Shown: positions 40,710-58,979, counted from the stretch's first letter. The stretch: 64,000 nt of DNA from Hydractinia symbiolongicarpus (GCF_029227915.1 NC_079884.1:17796001-17860000); one strand, 5' to 3'. The notes: generated from the sequence alone by a model not told the origin. Numbers and translations: made by a program.

Positions 40710-43493
40710 ATGCAAAAAATAACGTGTCATATCGATATGAGAGTCACAGTAGTCTACAGTTTCAACTGTGATATTCACAAAGGTGGTGGCGACGTGTCCG
40801 ATTACCACAAGTCCAAGAGTGCCAAGTCATTATCGAGCATCGCAGAAATAGAAGCCTTCACAGAGCAATGGGAGATGAAGCGCTTGGATCTGGAAGATGC
40901 GGAGTTTTGGACCAAAGTCTATCTACCACCCGACAGAACCATCGAGACCCCTGGATCGTACGAAGGCAAAATTGCCTTCAAGCACGTGCAGATCAAGCTA
41001 ATCTCTACGAGGGAGCCTTTACTTGGATGTGGATGCTTTTGGAGATGCCTAGCCGTGTACTACAGAGGAGAGCGCAAGCAGCGTGAAAAGCGCACCACAC
41101 AAGAATCCCTTGCCCTGGCTCGTGAGTACTACAAGGACCCCAATCTAAAGCGTGAAAATGTGCTTCCTACAAAGCTGGTGGACCTCGAGGGTATAGCTAA
41201 GGACTTCAAGATCAACATCAAAGTCTTTGAACCCAAGACGAACTCAGAAAAGGCCCCATGGCGGCTCGTTTACGGTCAGAATCAGTACAAGAAGGGGTTA
41301 GACACGATCAACCTTGGTATATTGGATGGCCAATGTTTTTTTTATCAAAATGATGGATGTTTTCACACAACATTGGGAATGCGAGGCGTGTAATCAACGG
41401 TTCACAAAATCTTGCAACCTCACGCGGCACAAGCAGAACGAGTGCGAAGGTGTCAAGACGACAATCATTTGCAAAGTCAAAAAGGTCGAGCTCATGCCGA
41501 GCAAATCGGGAAAGGTCTTCTATCCTGATAAGGGCTTTAGTTACGCGGCGTGTCAATGGATAGAAGCAATGTCTGAACAAACCGGAAGGCACATACATCA
41601 CGCGCTCTGCGGGCATGGAGGAGAGCGTGTGATACGTGCGGGTAGTAAGGAGGTCTACAAGATCGACGGTTATGAACCTCAGACAGAGACGGTCTATGAG
41701 TACCACGGCTGCAAGTGGCACGGATGCCCCTGTCAACCGAATCGGACCAACGTGGACATAAATAATTTCGAGCTCACCAAATTCAAGGAGGACTACATCC
41801 AAAAACTGGGCTACAACCTCGTCACCACTTGGGAGTGCGAGAACCCACCAAAACTCAAGAGGCTCTTTAGGAAGGAATTTCGGCCATACCCCCACTTTAT
41901 TGTTTTGACTTCAAAGCTCTCCTAGCACTTCTACACCAGCAGCAAATAGCCGATCTAACATACCTTTCGGAGCATATCCCAGTGAGTGTCGCCATCCACG
42001 ATAGTCTTTATGAACATCCTACGTTCATCATGCACAAATATCCCAGAACCTTGGTTAATAAATTTGTTGAACAATTCGAACAGAGGCAAGCTCCCATCGT
42101 CGAAGAAGTCGAAAGACTGTACCCCAAACCAGAGGATCTTGAAATGCTCTCCAACCAATCCCAACAAGCTTGGAACGGGTGGGTGAACCAAGTGGCTGTG
42201 ATAGGCGTCAACAGCGGCAAGTACGACATCAATATGATAAAGCGGTACTTTGTCGAGCGAATTGCTAAAGACGATAACGTGAGGAACACTGTGGCTAAAA
42301 AGGATAACGACTACATGTTCCTCACGACATCAAAGTTCAAATTTCTCGACATCAAAAACTCTCTCGCACTCGGCATGAGTTATGATGGCTGGTGCAAGTC
42401 TCTGGAATGTAGACTCGAAAAGCTCGTGTTCCCATACGAGTGGTTGACGGCCCAAACCAAGCCGAACCATGTCTGCCCCGTCGAACACGAGGACTTTTAT
42501 AGCAGTCTCAACGGGAAAAACACACTCTCGCCTGAAGAGTACCAAGCATTCCGGGAGGAGTTCTACAAACGCGGCTGTGTCACTATGCTGGACTGGCTGG
42601 CTGAGTACAACTTGGCACACGTGCTATCTTTCGTTGATGCTGTTGACAAGACTCGCAACACATACTACGGGGATGAGATTGACATTCTCAAGGATGCCGT
42701 GACGATTCCGGGTGTGTCGATGCGATACGTCTTGAACAAGTCTCTGCGCTTGAACCCTAAGTTAGAGCTCTATGCGCCAGGAGAACCCTGCAAGCACAAA
42801 TGCCAAGAAAATTGCTTCAAGGCCAGGTGCAAGGCTTGCATCGATGTGCAAAAAATCTGCGGCGATTGCGCGAGAAATGAGGCTTACGACCTATTGCAGA
42901 CAGGCATGGTTGGGGGCCCCGCGATCGTCTTTTGCAGGTATCACCAGCGGTGCGGAATAGCCGTCTACCAACTAGCAAAGTTGCGCATGCTCAATGTCTA
43001 TTATGACTTCCGCGACAAGTACGTAGATCGCCGAGATTTCGAGTACATATACATGGACACGGACAGTGCGTATTTTGCCATCTCCAGAGAAGACCTGCCG
43101 GAGGTCGTTCGCAAGGAAATGCTCGAGCAGTACGATGAGAATGTGAAAAACTGGCTCGTCACTGACAAGCACTCGAGTCAAACGGGAGGCCTGTTCAAAC
43201 CTGAATTCATTGGGTCTAGGACGATTGCATTGACAGCCAAGTGTTATTTCGCTGAAGGGAAAGATGGGACAAAATTCTCTTGCAAAGGTATGTCGAAAAG
43301 GAAGAACGAAGTGACATGGTCAAGGTACATGATGGGAGCACTGAAAGGTGAACTAGATACCGCTAAAAATGTAGGCTTCCGGATTTATAACCAAGGCATG
43401 ATCACTTATGAGCAAAACAAGCTAGGGCTTTCGGCTTTTTACGATAAAAGAGTCGTACATGAAGATAACGTGCACAACTCCCCGCTGACGTAA
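40710..43493 (+). pseudogene. Second-type Polinton PolB with endonuclease-like domain, frameshifted and core-deleted
   Basis: Three overlapping frames follow one another: 40710-41393, about 41340-41925, and about 41920-43493. The order is a leader with GSYEGKIAFKHVQIKL and LGCGCFWRCLAVYYR, a C2H2 zinc finger (CEACNQRFTKSCNLTRHKQNE), then an endonuclease-like block with VYEYHGCKWHGCPC and GYNLVTTWECE. Next comes a frame change where the ExoI acidic motif should be, then GWVNQVAVIGVNSGKYDINM (ExoII-like), and a cysteine-rich insert near 42790-42890. The sequence then jumps from GGPAIVFCRYHQ straight to GIAVYQLAKLRMLNVYYDF, skipping motifs A and B, and motif C YIYMDTDSAYFAI follows. The catalytic core deletion plus two frameshifts make it dead. 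It is clearly a different PolB subfamily from 8719-12760. Confidence 0.88.
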
Positions 43494-43516
43494 AAATAAT
43501 GGGGATATGTCCAATG

Positions 43517-43541
43517 TTTTGTGAGGTGATGCCTCACAAAA
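43517..43541 (+). terminator. Perfect hairpin after PolB of Polinton 2
   Basis: TTTTGTGAGG and its exact reverse complement, 10 bases each with a five-base loop, 23 bases after the PolB stop. Confidence 0.5.
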
Positions 43542-43554
43542 ACTCAATAAGAAA

Positions 43555-43990
43555 ATGGAATTTAGGCCATGTACAAAATGTAAGCAAGCACAACCAATAT
43601 GCAACTTCAGGGTGATCCAATGCAACGGTCAATTGACAAAACAGTGTATCAAATGCTTAGATAGTCAGAAGAAATTGCCCTCATGAAAAGCTGAGACGGC
43701 ATTGCAAAGAATGTGATTTCCCTGGGTATCAGTATAACCTTATTCTAACTAGGATTCATTCGCTATGCTCTAAGGTATGACACAGAATTTAGCTCTACCG
43801 AGTACCTAGGGTGCGGTATATGCACATTTATCATGTATGCACATTTGATCACAAAATCCCACTCAAGTATCGAGAGAATAGGGAATATCCCAACGAAGAT
43901 GTGCAACTCGAGAGACTCCATTACACCAACATGCAACCAATGTGGAACGCGGATAATCAAAGCAAGGGCCATCGATATATAAGTGTGTAA
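43555..43990 (+). pseudogene. HNH endonuclease remnant
   Basis: Starts with ATG at 43555 (MEFRPCTKCKQAQPICNF, a CxxC zinc pair), followed by QLTKQCIKCLDSQKK, a second CxxC. After two frame changes, the last part from about 43,845 reads FDHKIPLKYRENREYP and LHYTNMQPMWNADNQSKG to a stop at 43988-43990. The DH-IPL ... LHYTN-QPMW-NQ-KG pattern is that of an HNH nuclease (catalytic His, then the Asn/His helix). The reading frames are broken, so it is inactive. It lies between PolB and the structural genes of Polinton 2, each side with a hairpin. Confidence 0.65.
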
Positions 43991-44092
43991 AGTAGGTCGC
44001 GTTGAATAGATTTGCGTTTTTTCTCACAACTTTGAGTCACTCCTAATCAGTATGAATCGGTAAAAACAAGATAAAACTCATTTGCCTCATCC

Positions 44093-44119
44093 ATTCAGAA
44101 ATGATAAACATTTCTGAAT
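44093..44119 (+). terminator. Perfect hairpin after HNH remnant
   Basis: ATTCAGAAATG and its exact reverse complement, 11 bases each with a five-base loop. It lies about 100 bases after the HNH stop. Confidence 0.45.
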
Positions 44120-44319
44120 AATCAAGAGGTTTTCTGTATGATGCGTAAACGACCTAACCCGTGATTCGTGAATTTTCACACAGGTAATACTCAAGGTGAT
44201 ACTGAATAGCTATATCGGTATCGAAAGATATTGTTAGAGACGTCTATGCCTATGTCTCGCTGTACCCCTGCCGTACGTCTTGATCTTTTTCTGTATTTGT
44301 AGGTATCGAAAGCTATTAA

Positions 44320-44715
44320 TAAAGATGTCTAATCTACCCCAACAGAAGCCCTTGAGCAACGTGAAAAACCTATCGATAAACGTCAAGCTTTGAAAGGCAC
44401 ACCTCCTACCAAAGAAGTGTACAGAAGCCTTCTGTGACAAAGCATCAGATGAGGTAATCGATAAAGTATACTCTGAATTCATTCAACGTGAGCTCTAGGA
44501 AAAGAGTAAGCAGACTGCCTGATAAGGCTCTATCCTCACAGGCTGTCAGTCTATATACCAAGGCCGTGGGGATTATGGTTCAGTTGGATAATGCCGAAGT
44601 TTTAAGGGCGGATATTGAAGACGATACCATTACCAGGGATAGTATGGCTGACTTGGGGAATCTCGTGTACTCGGCGTTTGGAAAGTCCCCTGCTTATTGC
44701 TGCGCATACGATTAA
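44320..44715 (+). pseudogene. Remnant of the 1407-type Polinton membrane protein
   Basis: In consecutive frames the sequence encodes EALEQREKPIDKRQALKG, ASDEVIDKVYSEFIQREL and, from 44488 to 44715, DKALSSQAVSLYTKAVGIMVQ with LADIEDDT-like acidic and hydrophobic segments. Order and spacing match the region from about residue 50 to 165 of the 1407-2021 protein (DEVDKLFTIYEAKLSGQ, SLGQSIIHMYSMGA). The N-terminal membrane helix was not found. It shows both Polintons carried this gene. Confidence 0.5.
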
Positions 44716-44777
44716 TCACATACAGCTCTCAACGTCCAAGATGGTTGAAGAGAAGGTTGATGAAGATCAAGAAAACA

Positions 44778-45044
44778 ATGGGAAACAGTCTATCGAAGAT
44801 ATACATGGGTAGTCGTGAAAGAGTTGAACGTGTAACCAATGAGCTAATAAGGTGTAGAAGGGAGGTACGTTATACAGATTTGTGCAGCATTTTGGGAGAT
44901 GTTGACGCACGCGAAAAAATATTGACGCCGGCAGCAGATCGCTTTCCACCTCAGGATTTGGTGATGGTTCCACAGGTTAATAGAATAAGGTACGCTGGCA
45001 GAAGCAGCCTGAGGGCCACCCCGCTGGGTATATGTATTCCTTGA
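44778..45044 (+). CDS. Small conserved-looking Polinton ORF
   Basis: From the ATG at 44778 (MGNSLSKIYMGSRERVERV) to a stop at 45042-45044, 88 residues. Contains ELIRCRREVRYTDLCSILGDV and a proline/glutamine-rich end (FPPQDLVMVPQVNRIRYAG). The frame is open 27 codons upstream but starts inside the previous remnant. The arrangement between two known Polinton genes, and the lack of stops in a decayed element, favour a real gene. No homologue recognised in Polinton 1. Confidence 0.45.
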   Translation: MGNSLSKIYMGSRERVERVTNELIRCRREVRYTDLCSILGDVDAREKILTPAADRFPPQDLVMVPQVNRIRYAGRSSLRATPLGICIP

Positions 45045-45056
45045 AGATCAAGGCCT

Positions 45057-45433
45057 ATGTTTGGAGGGGCTTTTGTAAGTCTCACGACTTATAAGAAAGA
45101 AGTTCAACCACAAGAAGTAGCAGTCATAACACAGCCAGCAAAGCACCCAGGGAAAGTCGCGCGGGGTCACAAATTGGCGGCACTGAGGAAGCGAAAGAAG
45201 AGGACCTGAAGCAACAAGAGGGCACATTAGAATCTACAGCCAAAACCTCTTCTAGGATGAGTTCTGTACAGTCAGGCAGTGTATACATTGGTGGAAGCAT
45301 CGTTGCTATACTCGCCTGTGCAGGAGTTGGATTCTATATTTTCCGTAAGCAGCCTGCCGAAACACGTGCACCAGAGCAGCCTCAGCGAGAGCCTACAACC
45401 CAGCCCGATAACGACTTTTTTCACATGCGATAA
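45057..45433 (+). pseudogene. Remnant of the 1981-type Polinton membrane protein
   Basis: The first frame (ATG 45057 to TGA 45209) encodes TQPAKHPGKVARGHKLAALR followed by a basic run, matching the NPKKVEAGKRLAEFNRK block of the 1981 gene. The frame that continues to the stop at 45433 has SVYIGGSIVAILACAGVGFYIF, a single transmembrane helix, then a proline/glutamine-rich tail (PEQPQREPTTQPDN). The frameshift between them is near 45,200. The same layout as 1981-2418 but with the P/Q region after the helix. Neither piece exceeds 60 codons from its own ATG, so it is easily missed. Confidence 0.6.
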
Positions 45434-45506
45434 ACCTAGTAATAAATACCAAAACCCAAGTAAGCGCCCCACAAGGTTCTATCTGCCACCGGCAGATAAA
45501 ATAAGT

Positions 45507-46115
45507 ATGACTCTCGATCTGGTGCTACAACCCCATACCGGGATTTTTACAGGGCTTACCTCGTGTGGTAAAACTCAGCGAGTCCTCGGCCTCATAGAGA
45601 ACGAGTATAGGCGGCACCACTACTATATCGCGATCCTCTGTCCAACGATCCGCTGGAACAAGACCTATCAAGAGAGATCCTGGCTTTGGAAAGATGACAA
45701 CGTATTCCTGATAGACCCCAAGGATCACCTGTTCGAATAGATCGAGCAACTATCAAAGCTCCTAGCAGGGGAGGACACTCTGTTTATCATCGACGATATG
45801 ATAGCCGACGAATCTCTCGATAAAACTCGTGGGGCGTTGCTGGAACTAGCTGTTTCAGGTAGGCATCGAGGGCACAGCTTGTGGCTGCTAACACAAAGAT
45901 ATAAGAAGATCCCAATAACGGTAAGAGACCAAATGAAACAGCTTTTTGTCTGGTATCCGAAAAATCGAAAGAAGCTTGAGCTAATTCATGAAGAAAACGA
46001 TGTAATTTCGAATAGGGAAGAAATTTCCATTATTAAAGGTCAACTCAAAAAGTCCAACCACGCGTGCTTGTATATGAGATTGGAACACCCTCGGACCTGT
46101 AAAATTTTGGAGTAA
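45507..46115 (+). pseudogene. Polinton packaging ATPase with one internal TAG
   Basis: From the ATG at 45507 (MTLDLVLQPHTGIF) the frame is open to TAG at 45738-45740 and then continues in the same frame to TAA at 46113-46115. Walker A is GLTSCGKTQ, Walker B LFIIDDMIAD, then SGRHRGHSLWLLTQR. The TAG replaces the position where the intact ATPase (738-1334) has Trp in YEWIQK, so it is a single nonsense change. Otherwise the protein is full length and well conserved. It ends 22 bases before a hairpin and converges on the integrase remnant. Confidence 0.85.
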
Positions 46116-46136
46116 AGCTATTACTGATCTTCAGGG

Positions 46137-46156
46137 GGTGGACTCCCCAGTCCACC
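46137..46156. terminator. Hairpin between convergent ATPase and integrase
   Basis: GGTGGACT and AGTCCACC pair exactly around CCCC. It lies 22 bases after the ATPase stop on the plus strand; the integrase ends at 46418 on the minus strand. Confidence 0.45.
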
Positions 46157-46417
46157 TACATGCAGACACAGTTTTACTGACAGAACCAGGCCTTTATTGC
46201 TTCCCCCCTGAGGTGCGGCATACCTGAGGCTGAACCATTCCTTGGGTGGGTTGTTGGAGATTTTTGTAGCTCGATCAAGCCACAAAAACTACGTCTATAA
46301 GTATCAACTGAGCAAGTCCCCCGCAGACTGATGGAACCACGAGCCACGTGGTCAAAATTGATATGTGTCGGTACCACAGCGGGCGAACCGGTGAAATGAC
46401 CATCCGACTCGAGAAAT

Positions 46418-47224
46418 TTACCACTCTTTAATATGTTCCGGAGGTACTTCAACATCCTCAGGTATTAGCATCAACTCCTCTGACACAAAACTACGTTCGG
46501 GCCCATCAGCCAAATAGTACAGGAGACGTGTACCCGTCACAATACGATCGAGTCTATACGTTTTCTTGCTCCACCAAGCGTCTGTTGCACACCTTTTAGC
46601 ATCACTGTGCTCTTTGCCAGGCTGCAGCAGATACAAGTAGAGGCCGTCATCGGGTAACGGTTTCTCATCATGCCATTCCTCGCCTCGCGGCACCTTATCG
46701 AGCTTGATGACCTTGCTTGGCTTCATACCAATCATAGCGGTCTTGGTGTTGTTCATGCTTTTCACGATAGTGCACAAGTGTTTAACCCATGTACTACTTT
46801 GTTCATCACTAACCAACTCTTGCGCATCTTGAGATTTGAAGAGCCTTTCCGCGAGCGCCTTGTTATAACTTTCCACAAAAGTCGTGAAAGTGTGGTGATA
46901 TTTGGTAGTTGCACACTTTATCACATCTGATTTAAACTCACTGCCGTTGTCACACTGGAATGTCTTTGGATAACGCAGAGGTCCCGCTTTGTAAATTTCC
47001 TTGATCAAGTCAGCAACCTCGCTAGCGTCGATGCCTGTGAGGATGTATTTATACGTATTTTCATACAGCTTGTCATGGGGCATATAGAGCAAATCAAATT
47101 GGTGCATTTCGTTGAGCTTTGTGATGATGAAATGCGGATAATTGATGCGCTTGGGGCCTCGAATATGTCTAAGCCAGAGCAGTTGACGGGTCAGCCAGTT
47201 AGGGTCGGATGGAGGTATAAGCAA
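46418..47224 (-). pseudogene. Polinton integrase with internal deletions
   Basis: The frame ends at 46418 and is open upstream beyond 47224 without a good start; the codon at 47224 is TTG. A stop lies in the upstream frame near 47265. The catalytic aspartates are kept (HQFDLLYMP, FQCDNGSEF), and the glutamate is in FVESYNK, but only 25 residues separate the second Asp and the Glu, against 35 in the intact copy at 7135-8118. Compared with that copy, about 15-18 residues are missing after GIDAS and about 10 after SDVIK. The C-terminal SH3-like part (WWSKKTYRLDRIV, SFVSEELMLIPED) is intact. The catalytic core is therefore unlikely to fold. Confidence 0.85.
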
Positions 47225-47401
47225 GATAAGCGCGCGCTTACAAAAATTCTAACCAGGCTGGTCATCCATCATTCTTATTTCTCTAGTGTATAACGTGAAA
47301 TCCCATCCTGATATTCTTATCAAGCATTTCTGATAAAAAAGCGTATACTTTGCTACTGTTGCAAATACACGCAAATAAATAAACATATATATAATTTCAT
47401 T

Positions 47402-54676
<7,275 letters not shown>

Positions 54677-56589
54677 CTGGAAGAAACCTTAATAGGTTGT
54701 GGGTCAATGCGTCTTAAAAGTTCTTCAAAAAAGTTTCGTACCGTAAATCTCAGGACAAAGGTATCTATATATAAATTAGCGATTTTAAACATGCTGAATA
54801 TAAACAAATATAAATGTTACTTAGCTGGTAACCCCGCAGTTTTCGAGAAATTGAGCATCAAAAAATAGAACAATCGCGTGTTTCGCGTTTTATCGTGTTA
54901 AGTGCTTTCTAAAGTCTTTCTTTATAACATAGTTTAAAATTTTATTTCATGCAACTAGGTAAATACTTAATTATCGAGTCTATCGAGAACTTTTCGATAA
55001 ATTTGAATGTCGAATTTCCTTATCTAATTTTATGTTTTTTGGGGATAATATTGTTTTAATGCATACTGACTAGAAAACACAAACAAGTCAGCAAGTGGCT
55101 TAATATAAGTAAAATGAGCTATCGCAAAAAGCGTATTGTGTGTTATCGATATTCTGCTAAAAGAAGGTTACAATTAGTCGGCTGTTATCGTCTGACGCGT
55201 CAATGTCCGGTTCATCAATAAAAATGTCGACATCACTAAAATTGGCATCAACATCATCATCTCTTTTTTGCATTCACTTTCACATCTTCAGCTGATTAAT
55301 TCCTTCAGCATATCTACAACACAATTTGTAATCAACTAATCTATACCAACTTTGGTCAAGTTCTATCTTTCAGTAATGACTTCTTAAGGTGGCATTAATG
55401 GTAAAAGACAGGCACCTTTGCAAATATAATTTACGATATAATTTGTAATATAAATGACGACGTTCAGATTTAAAACAGTATAAAACCAGAAAAACATTGA
55501 GATAGACCCAAAAATAAGAATTTTAAAGCCACTTCACGCCTAGTGGATTACGTCATTCTATGACCACATGCAAAACCTGAAGTCTATTGTCAAAAAAGGT
55601 TGGGATCGATTAGGGATAACCAACCTTTTAAAGTTTGTTGCAGCATTCAATAAGAGGTCCTTTATTGGAATCGAAAATTGTCTTGAGTAATAAAGTTTCA
55701 TAATAAAGTAGTATTTAGTAGTATTTAAATACACTATGAAAATAGCTATATTTTGTTTGTCAGCCAAGACTTGGTCGTAATTATATGTCCAGTGAGAAGT
55801 ATTAAGATATACTGTACGTTGTGCTTGTTTCTTTATTAGAATAGCTGGAATGAAATAAACAGACAACATGCCACAATGTAATTGCCAGCTATTTCTCACA
55901 CTATTGATCGTCCAGGATATGGCTTTTGACATCCATAAACCCCGATGGGTTCCATGTGAGAATAGACCAACTACTTGTGTCGTTCGTATTTTTATCTGGT
56001 TCTCTGACCACATTCTTGTCAGCAGGGCTCTTTGAGATAAACCCACTTTCTTTAGACGGGAATGCTGAGACCAACAAGATATTAATAATCCCATTAGTGA
56101 CTTTTTTTATTGTATCCATGCTTATAAATGATAACGTAATTGGAGAATATAAGATTGAATAATAAATATTGCCTAGACGTCTAAGTATCTTCAACAGGAT
56201 AAAATCGTACACAGAATGCAGAAAGAGGCGGTTTGTTATTACAAAGCTGGCATGCTGTATCTTCTAAAAGCGCACCTTGGAGCAAAAAAAACTTAGCTAA
56301 TCCAAATCTTGCGTTTATATTGAAAAAGAAACAGTGGGCAAAAAAGAATACTTAGTATACCTTAAAAACCATCTAAAATAATCTAATTTGGATGAAATTC
56401 AAGTAAAATGACTATTTTGAGAGAATATGGTCACTCGCTGTTAACAAACTTTAAATTTGGTTTGTGTTTAATTGCAATGAGTTACACGCGAAAAATTGGA
56501 AAAGCGTTATAGAGTATCCTTTTTAGTGATAAATGTTTTAACTACTTGTTATCCTGTTTACGACACAATTTTAAGCATAACAAAATTAT
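54677..56589. other. Intergenic or intron DNA without a recognised gene
   Basis: Upstream RINT1 exons were not found here. The minus-strand ORFs at 55558-56094 and 55901-56212 overlap and match nothing I know. A minus-strand acidic stretch with DVDIFIDEPDIDASDDN near 55195-55260 may be a transposon scrap. Confidence 0.35.
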
Positions 56590-56917
56590 CATCAATACTA
56601 ACCTTCCCACTTTGCCTATCAAAATTAATCCCCAACACGTTCTTCGGCAATCTAAACCCCGTAACCTGGATAATACTCCCTCATAGCACCTTCATACTCA
56701 CTAAAATCATTCCTAGCCTCCCTCTCCCCCCTCATAGTCTTATTAATCGTATCAATCCTCTCAGCCCTCTCCTGATTAAATTTATCCTTGGCCGTTGTAA
56801 GTCTCTCCAAAGTTTATAATGTCTAACTCTCTCCTCGTCACTACCACCAAGCATAGTTGCAATCACACCACCACAACTAAAAGCAACAGCATTAACCACA
56901 GCAGAACCAACCATCAT
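56590..56917 (-). pseudogene. Remnant of the 2864-type Polinton protein (Polinton 3)
   Basis: On the minus strand from 56917: MMVGSAVVNAVAFSCGG, then DEERVRHYKLW. After a frame change it reads TLERLTTAKDKFNQERAERI, DTINKTMRGEREARNDFSEY and GAMREYYPGYG before a stop. This follows the 2864-3289 protein in order: hydrophobic N-terminus, RKRHD, QERVDFINKQL, DDAMREYKK. It is one of two pieces of a third Polinton. Confidence 0.65.
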
Positions 56918-57109
56918 CGCTATTGGCGAGTGTCATTGCGAGAGAATAGCGATGGAATAGCTCTTTACCAACATTCTAAAATCTGCTTACCTTGGGAATG
57001 TGATGACTACCAACAACATTAACATTATGACTTACATCATGACTCATCTTCAAAACGAAATTATCAGACACATGGTTACTATTAACCTCAATATTAGTCT
57101 TCCCATTCC

Positions 57110-57538
57110 TTATGGTAACCCCCCCCCCCCAACATAATACACTGAACCCTATACTCTAGTATAATTACAACCCTTAACATACCAGCAACATATTGACTCA
57201 ATAAGCCTAAAAAAAAATCAATCCCTTCTCCTCGCATATTTCAACAAACTCTCATATCCCCTAATACTACAGGAGCTGAGAGCAGTATTGTATAAAGTTT
57301 GTTGTAGAGAGGTTTTGGATTTGGATTTGACCACATAATGGTCCAAGGGATTAAAAAAAACTTACTGCCCTTTTTTGGTTCATGGTGGAATTTCCGCCAT
57401 TATGAGTCAAAGGTCAATGTTAATTTTTTTTTTAAAAAGTATCTTGTGACCCCTCATTTTTTAGCCATAAGTATCAAACCCAAGCTAACAGATCAGTAAC
57501 CATAATTCTTATATACTACCTACCAGTTTTACAAATAA
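57110..57538. other. Spacer with a poly-C run
   Basis: A run of 13 or more C lies at about 57119-57132. No coding sequence is recognised; probably decayed Polinton sequence. Confidence 0.35.
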
Positions 57539-57661
57539 GGGAGCGTTCACATATTACGTAATCAATTTTCTTGGCTATTTTCTACTCCCCCCTGCCCATG
57601 TAATCATTTGGTTGACCCCCCTACCAAAACTACGCCAACATCTACTTACGTGAACGCTCCC
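57539..57661. mobile_element. PIF/Harbinger-like MITE
   Basis: Inverted ends GGGAGCGTTCAC (12 bases exact) flanked by TAA on both sides, a 3-bp target duplication of the type made by PIF/Harbinger transposons. 123 bp, no ORF. Confidence 0.65.
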
Positions 57662-57747
57662 TAAGGGGAAGATAAATGCATATATGTTTTTGTATATGGA
57701 TGCACATATTACTATTAAGGGTGGAACATTCAAAGCTGTTGTATTAA

Positions 57748-58150
57748 AATGTTTGTAAAAAATCCTTGTTCAGCGTTATTTCTAGGAACGACGGATTGTA
57801 GAAAGGCTGAATATACTGTGGTCTTGTGTCCTCCTAGGTAGAATAAGAATTGTTTGGAAAGGAAGTAGTTGTGGACTGATGATTGTGTATTTTCGGTAGA
57901 ACCCGGTGATAAGTTGTTTGAAGTTATTGAGTTTTTGGTAGAGAATTGGCAGGTTGTGAGGTTCTGTTTATTGCTAATGACGTTATTGCTGATGAAAGGG
58001 AAAATAAAAAGGAAATATTTGTTGTTGGATTGAGTATTAGTGGTAGACATAGGTTGCATTCTTTTTGACGACTAGTGTAATTGAAGATTAAGGATGTATC
58101 ATTAAGGTTGAAAGAGAGTAAGCGCTCGTGTTTGTACATTAGATTGGAGA
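57748..58150 (+). pseudogene. Polinton packaging ATPase remnant (Polinton 3)
   Basis: Plus-strand pieces: FVKNPCSALFLGTTDCRKAE (a degraded P-loop, with GTTDCRK for GPTGCGK), YTVVLCPPR, WTDDCVFSVEPGDKLFEVIE and, in the next frame, EVLFIANDVIADERENKKE followed by SISGRHRLHS, and finally RLKESKRSCLYIRLEI. The order matches the 738-1334 ATPase throughout. Stops and a frameshift occur and the Walker A lysine loop is degraded. Oriented opposite to 56590-56917. Confidence 0.65.
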
Positions 58151-58805
58151 TATCGGTTATTCATTTATTCAAAAATTTTTGCAATGGTTGTATTTCGCAA
58201 GAGTTAAGGTTACGGTTAGTCTCAGCCTGGTCTCAATTAACCAGGAGTTTCATATAATCAAAAACGGGACATAGGGAATTCCCCAGAACGAATTTTTAAT
58301 TTAAGTAATAATTTTTGTAAAAGTGAACTAGGTATATCAAAGTCAACATTTATCATTAACGTTTCGCAGTGAGTAGAGTGTGAGATCACAGGGTTAACGA
58401 GGAAGGTGCGAATTTTGCCGCATCCAGTTGTGTAATTCTACATCTATGTGTTGTGGGTTGTCAGGAGCCTGGCGCGGGTAGAAATAAAACGCAAACGGCT
58501 CATTGAGAAAATTTCTGCAGGTTGTTATTCAGCAAGTTGTATTTCGGTTTTGATCTTTCTTTCTCGCTTAATATCATTTGTCGCTCGCAAGCCTCTGTAT
58601 AATTTCGGAAGTATAACGTACATAATACATTCATTATCGTTGTCTGCAACGTTTATTACAGCCTTGGTTGGCTTTAATTTTTGTGGTAGGTCGATATAAG
58701 TTGATCCTCTTGCATCATTTCTTTAGCTTAAAATTTTTTAACACTGGCGCAAATATTATTATAAAAATATCATTATCCCTGTCCTCCACCTGGATCAGAA
58801 CAGTA

Positions 58806-58953
58806 GTAGATAGAAATGGCAGATCCTGGCGTAAAAGCAGCTGAATTCTAACAAATTTGACGTGATAATTTCAAAATTTAATCAAGTGTGCTAGAAACGC
58901 AAGTGGGCTAGAATCAGCTGCTTTTTACGCCAGGATCTGCCATTTCTGTCTAC
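58806..58953. mobile_element. Foldback MITE
   Basis: Inverted arms of about 45 bases (GTAGATAGAAATGGCAGATC on the left) with three or four differences and a short spacer of about 58 bases. No ORF. Confidence 0.75.
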
Positions 58954-58979
58954 TCACATAAAACCAGTCGAAGTAACTT

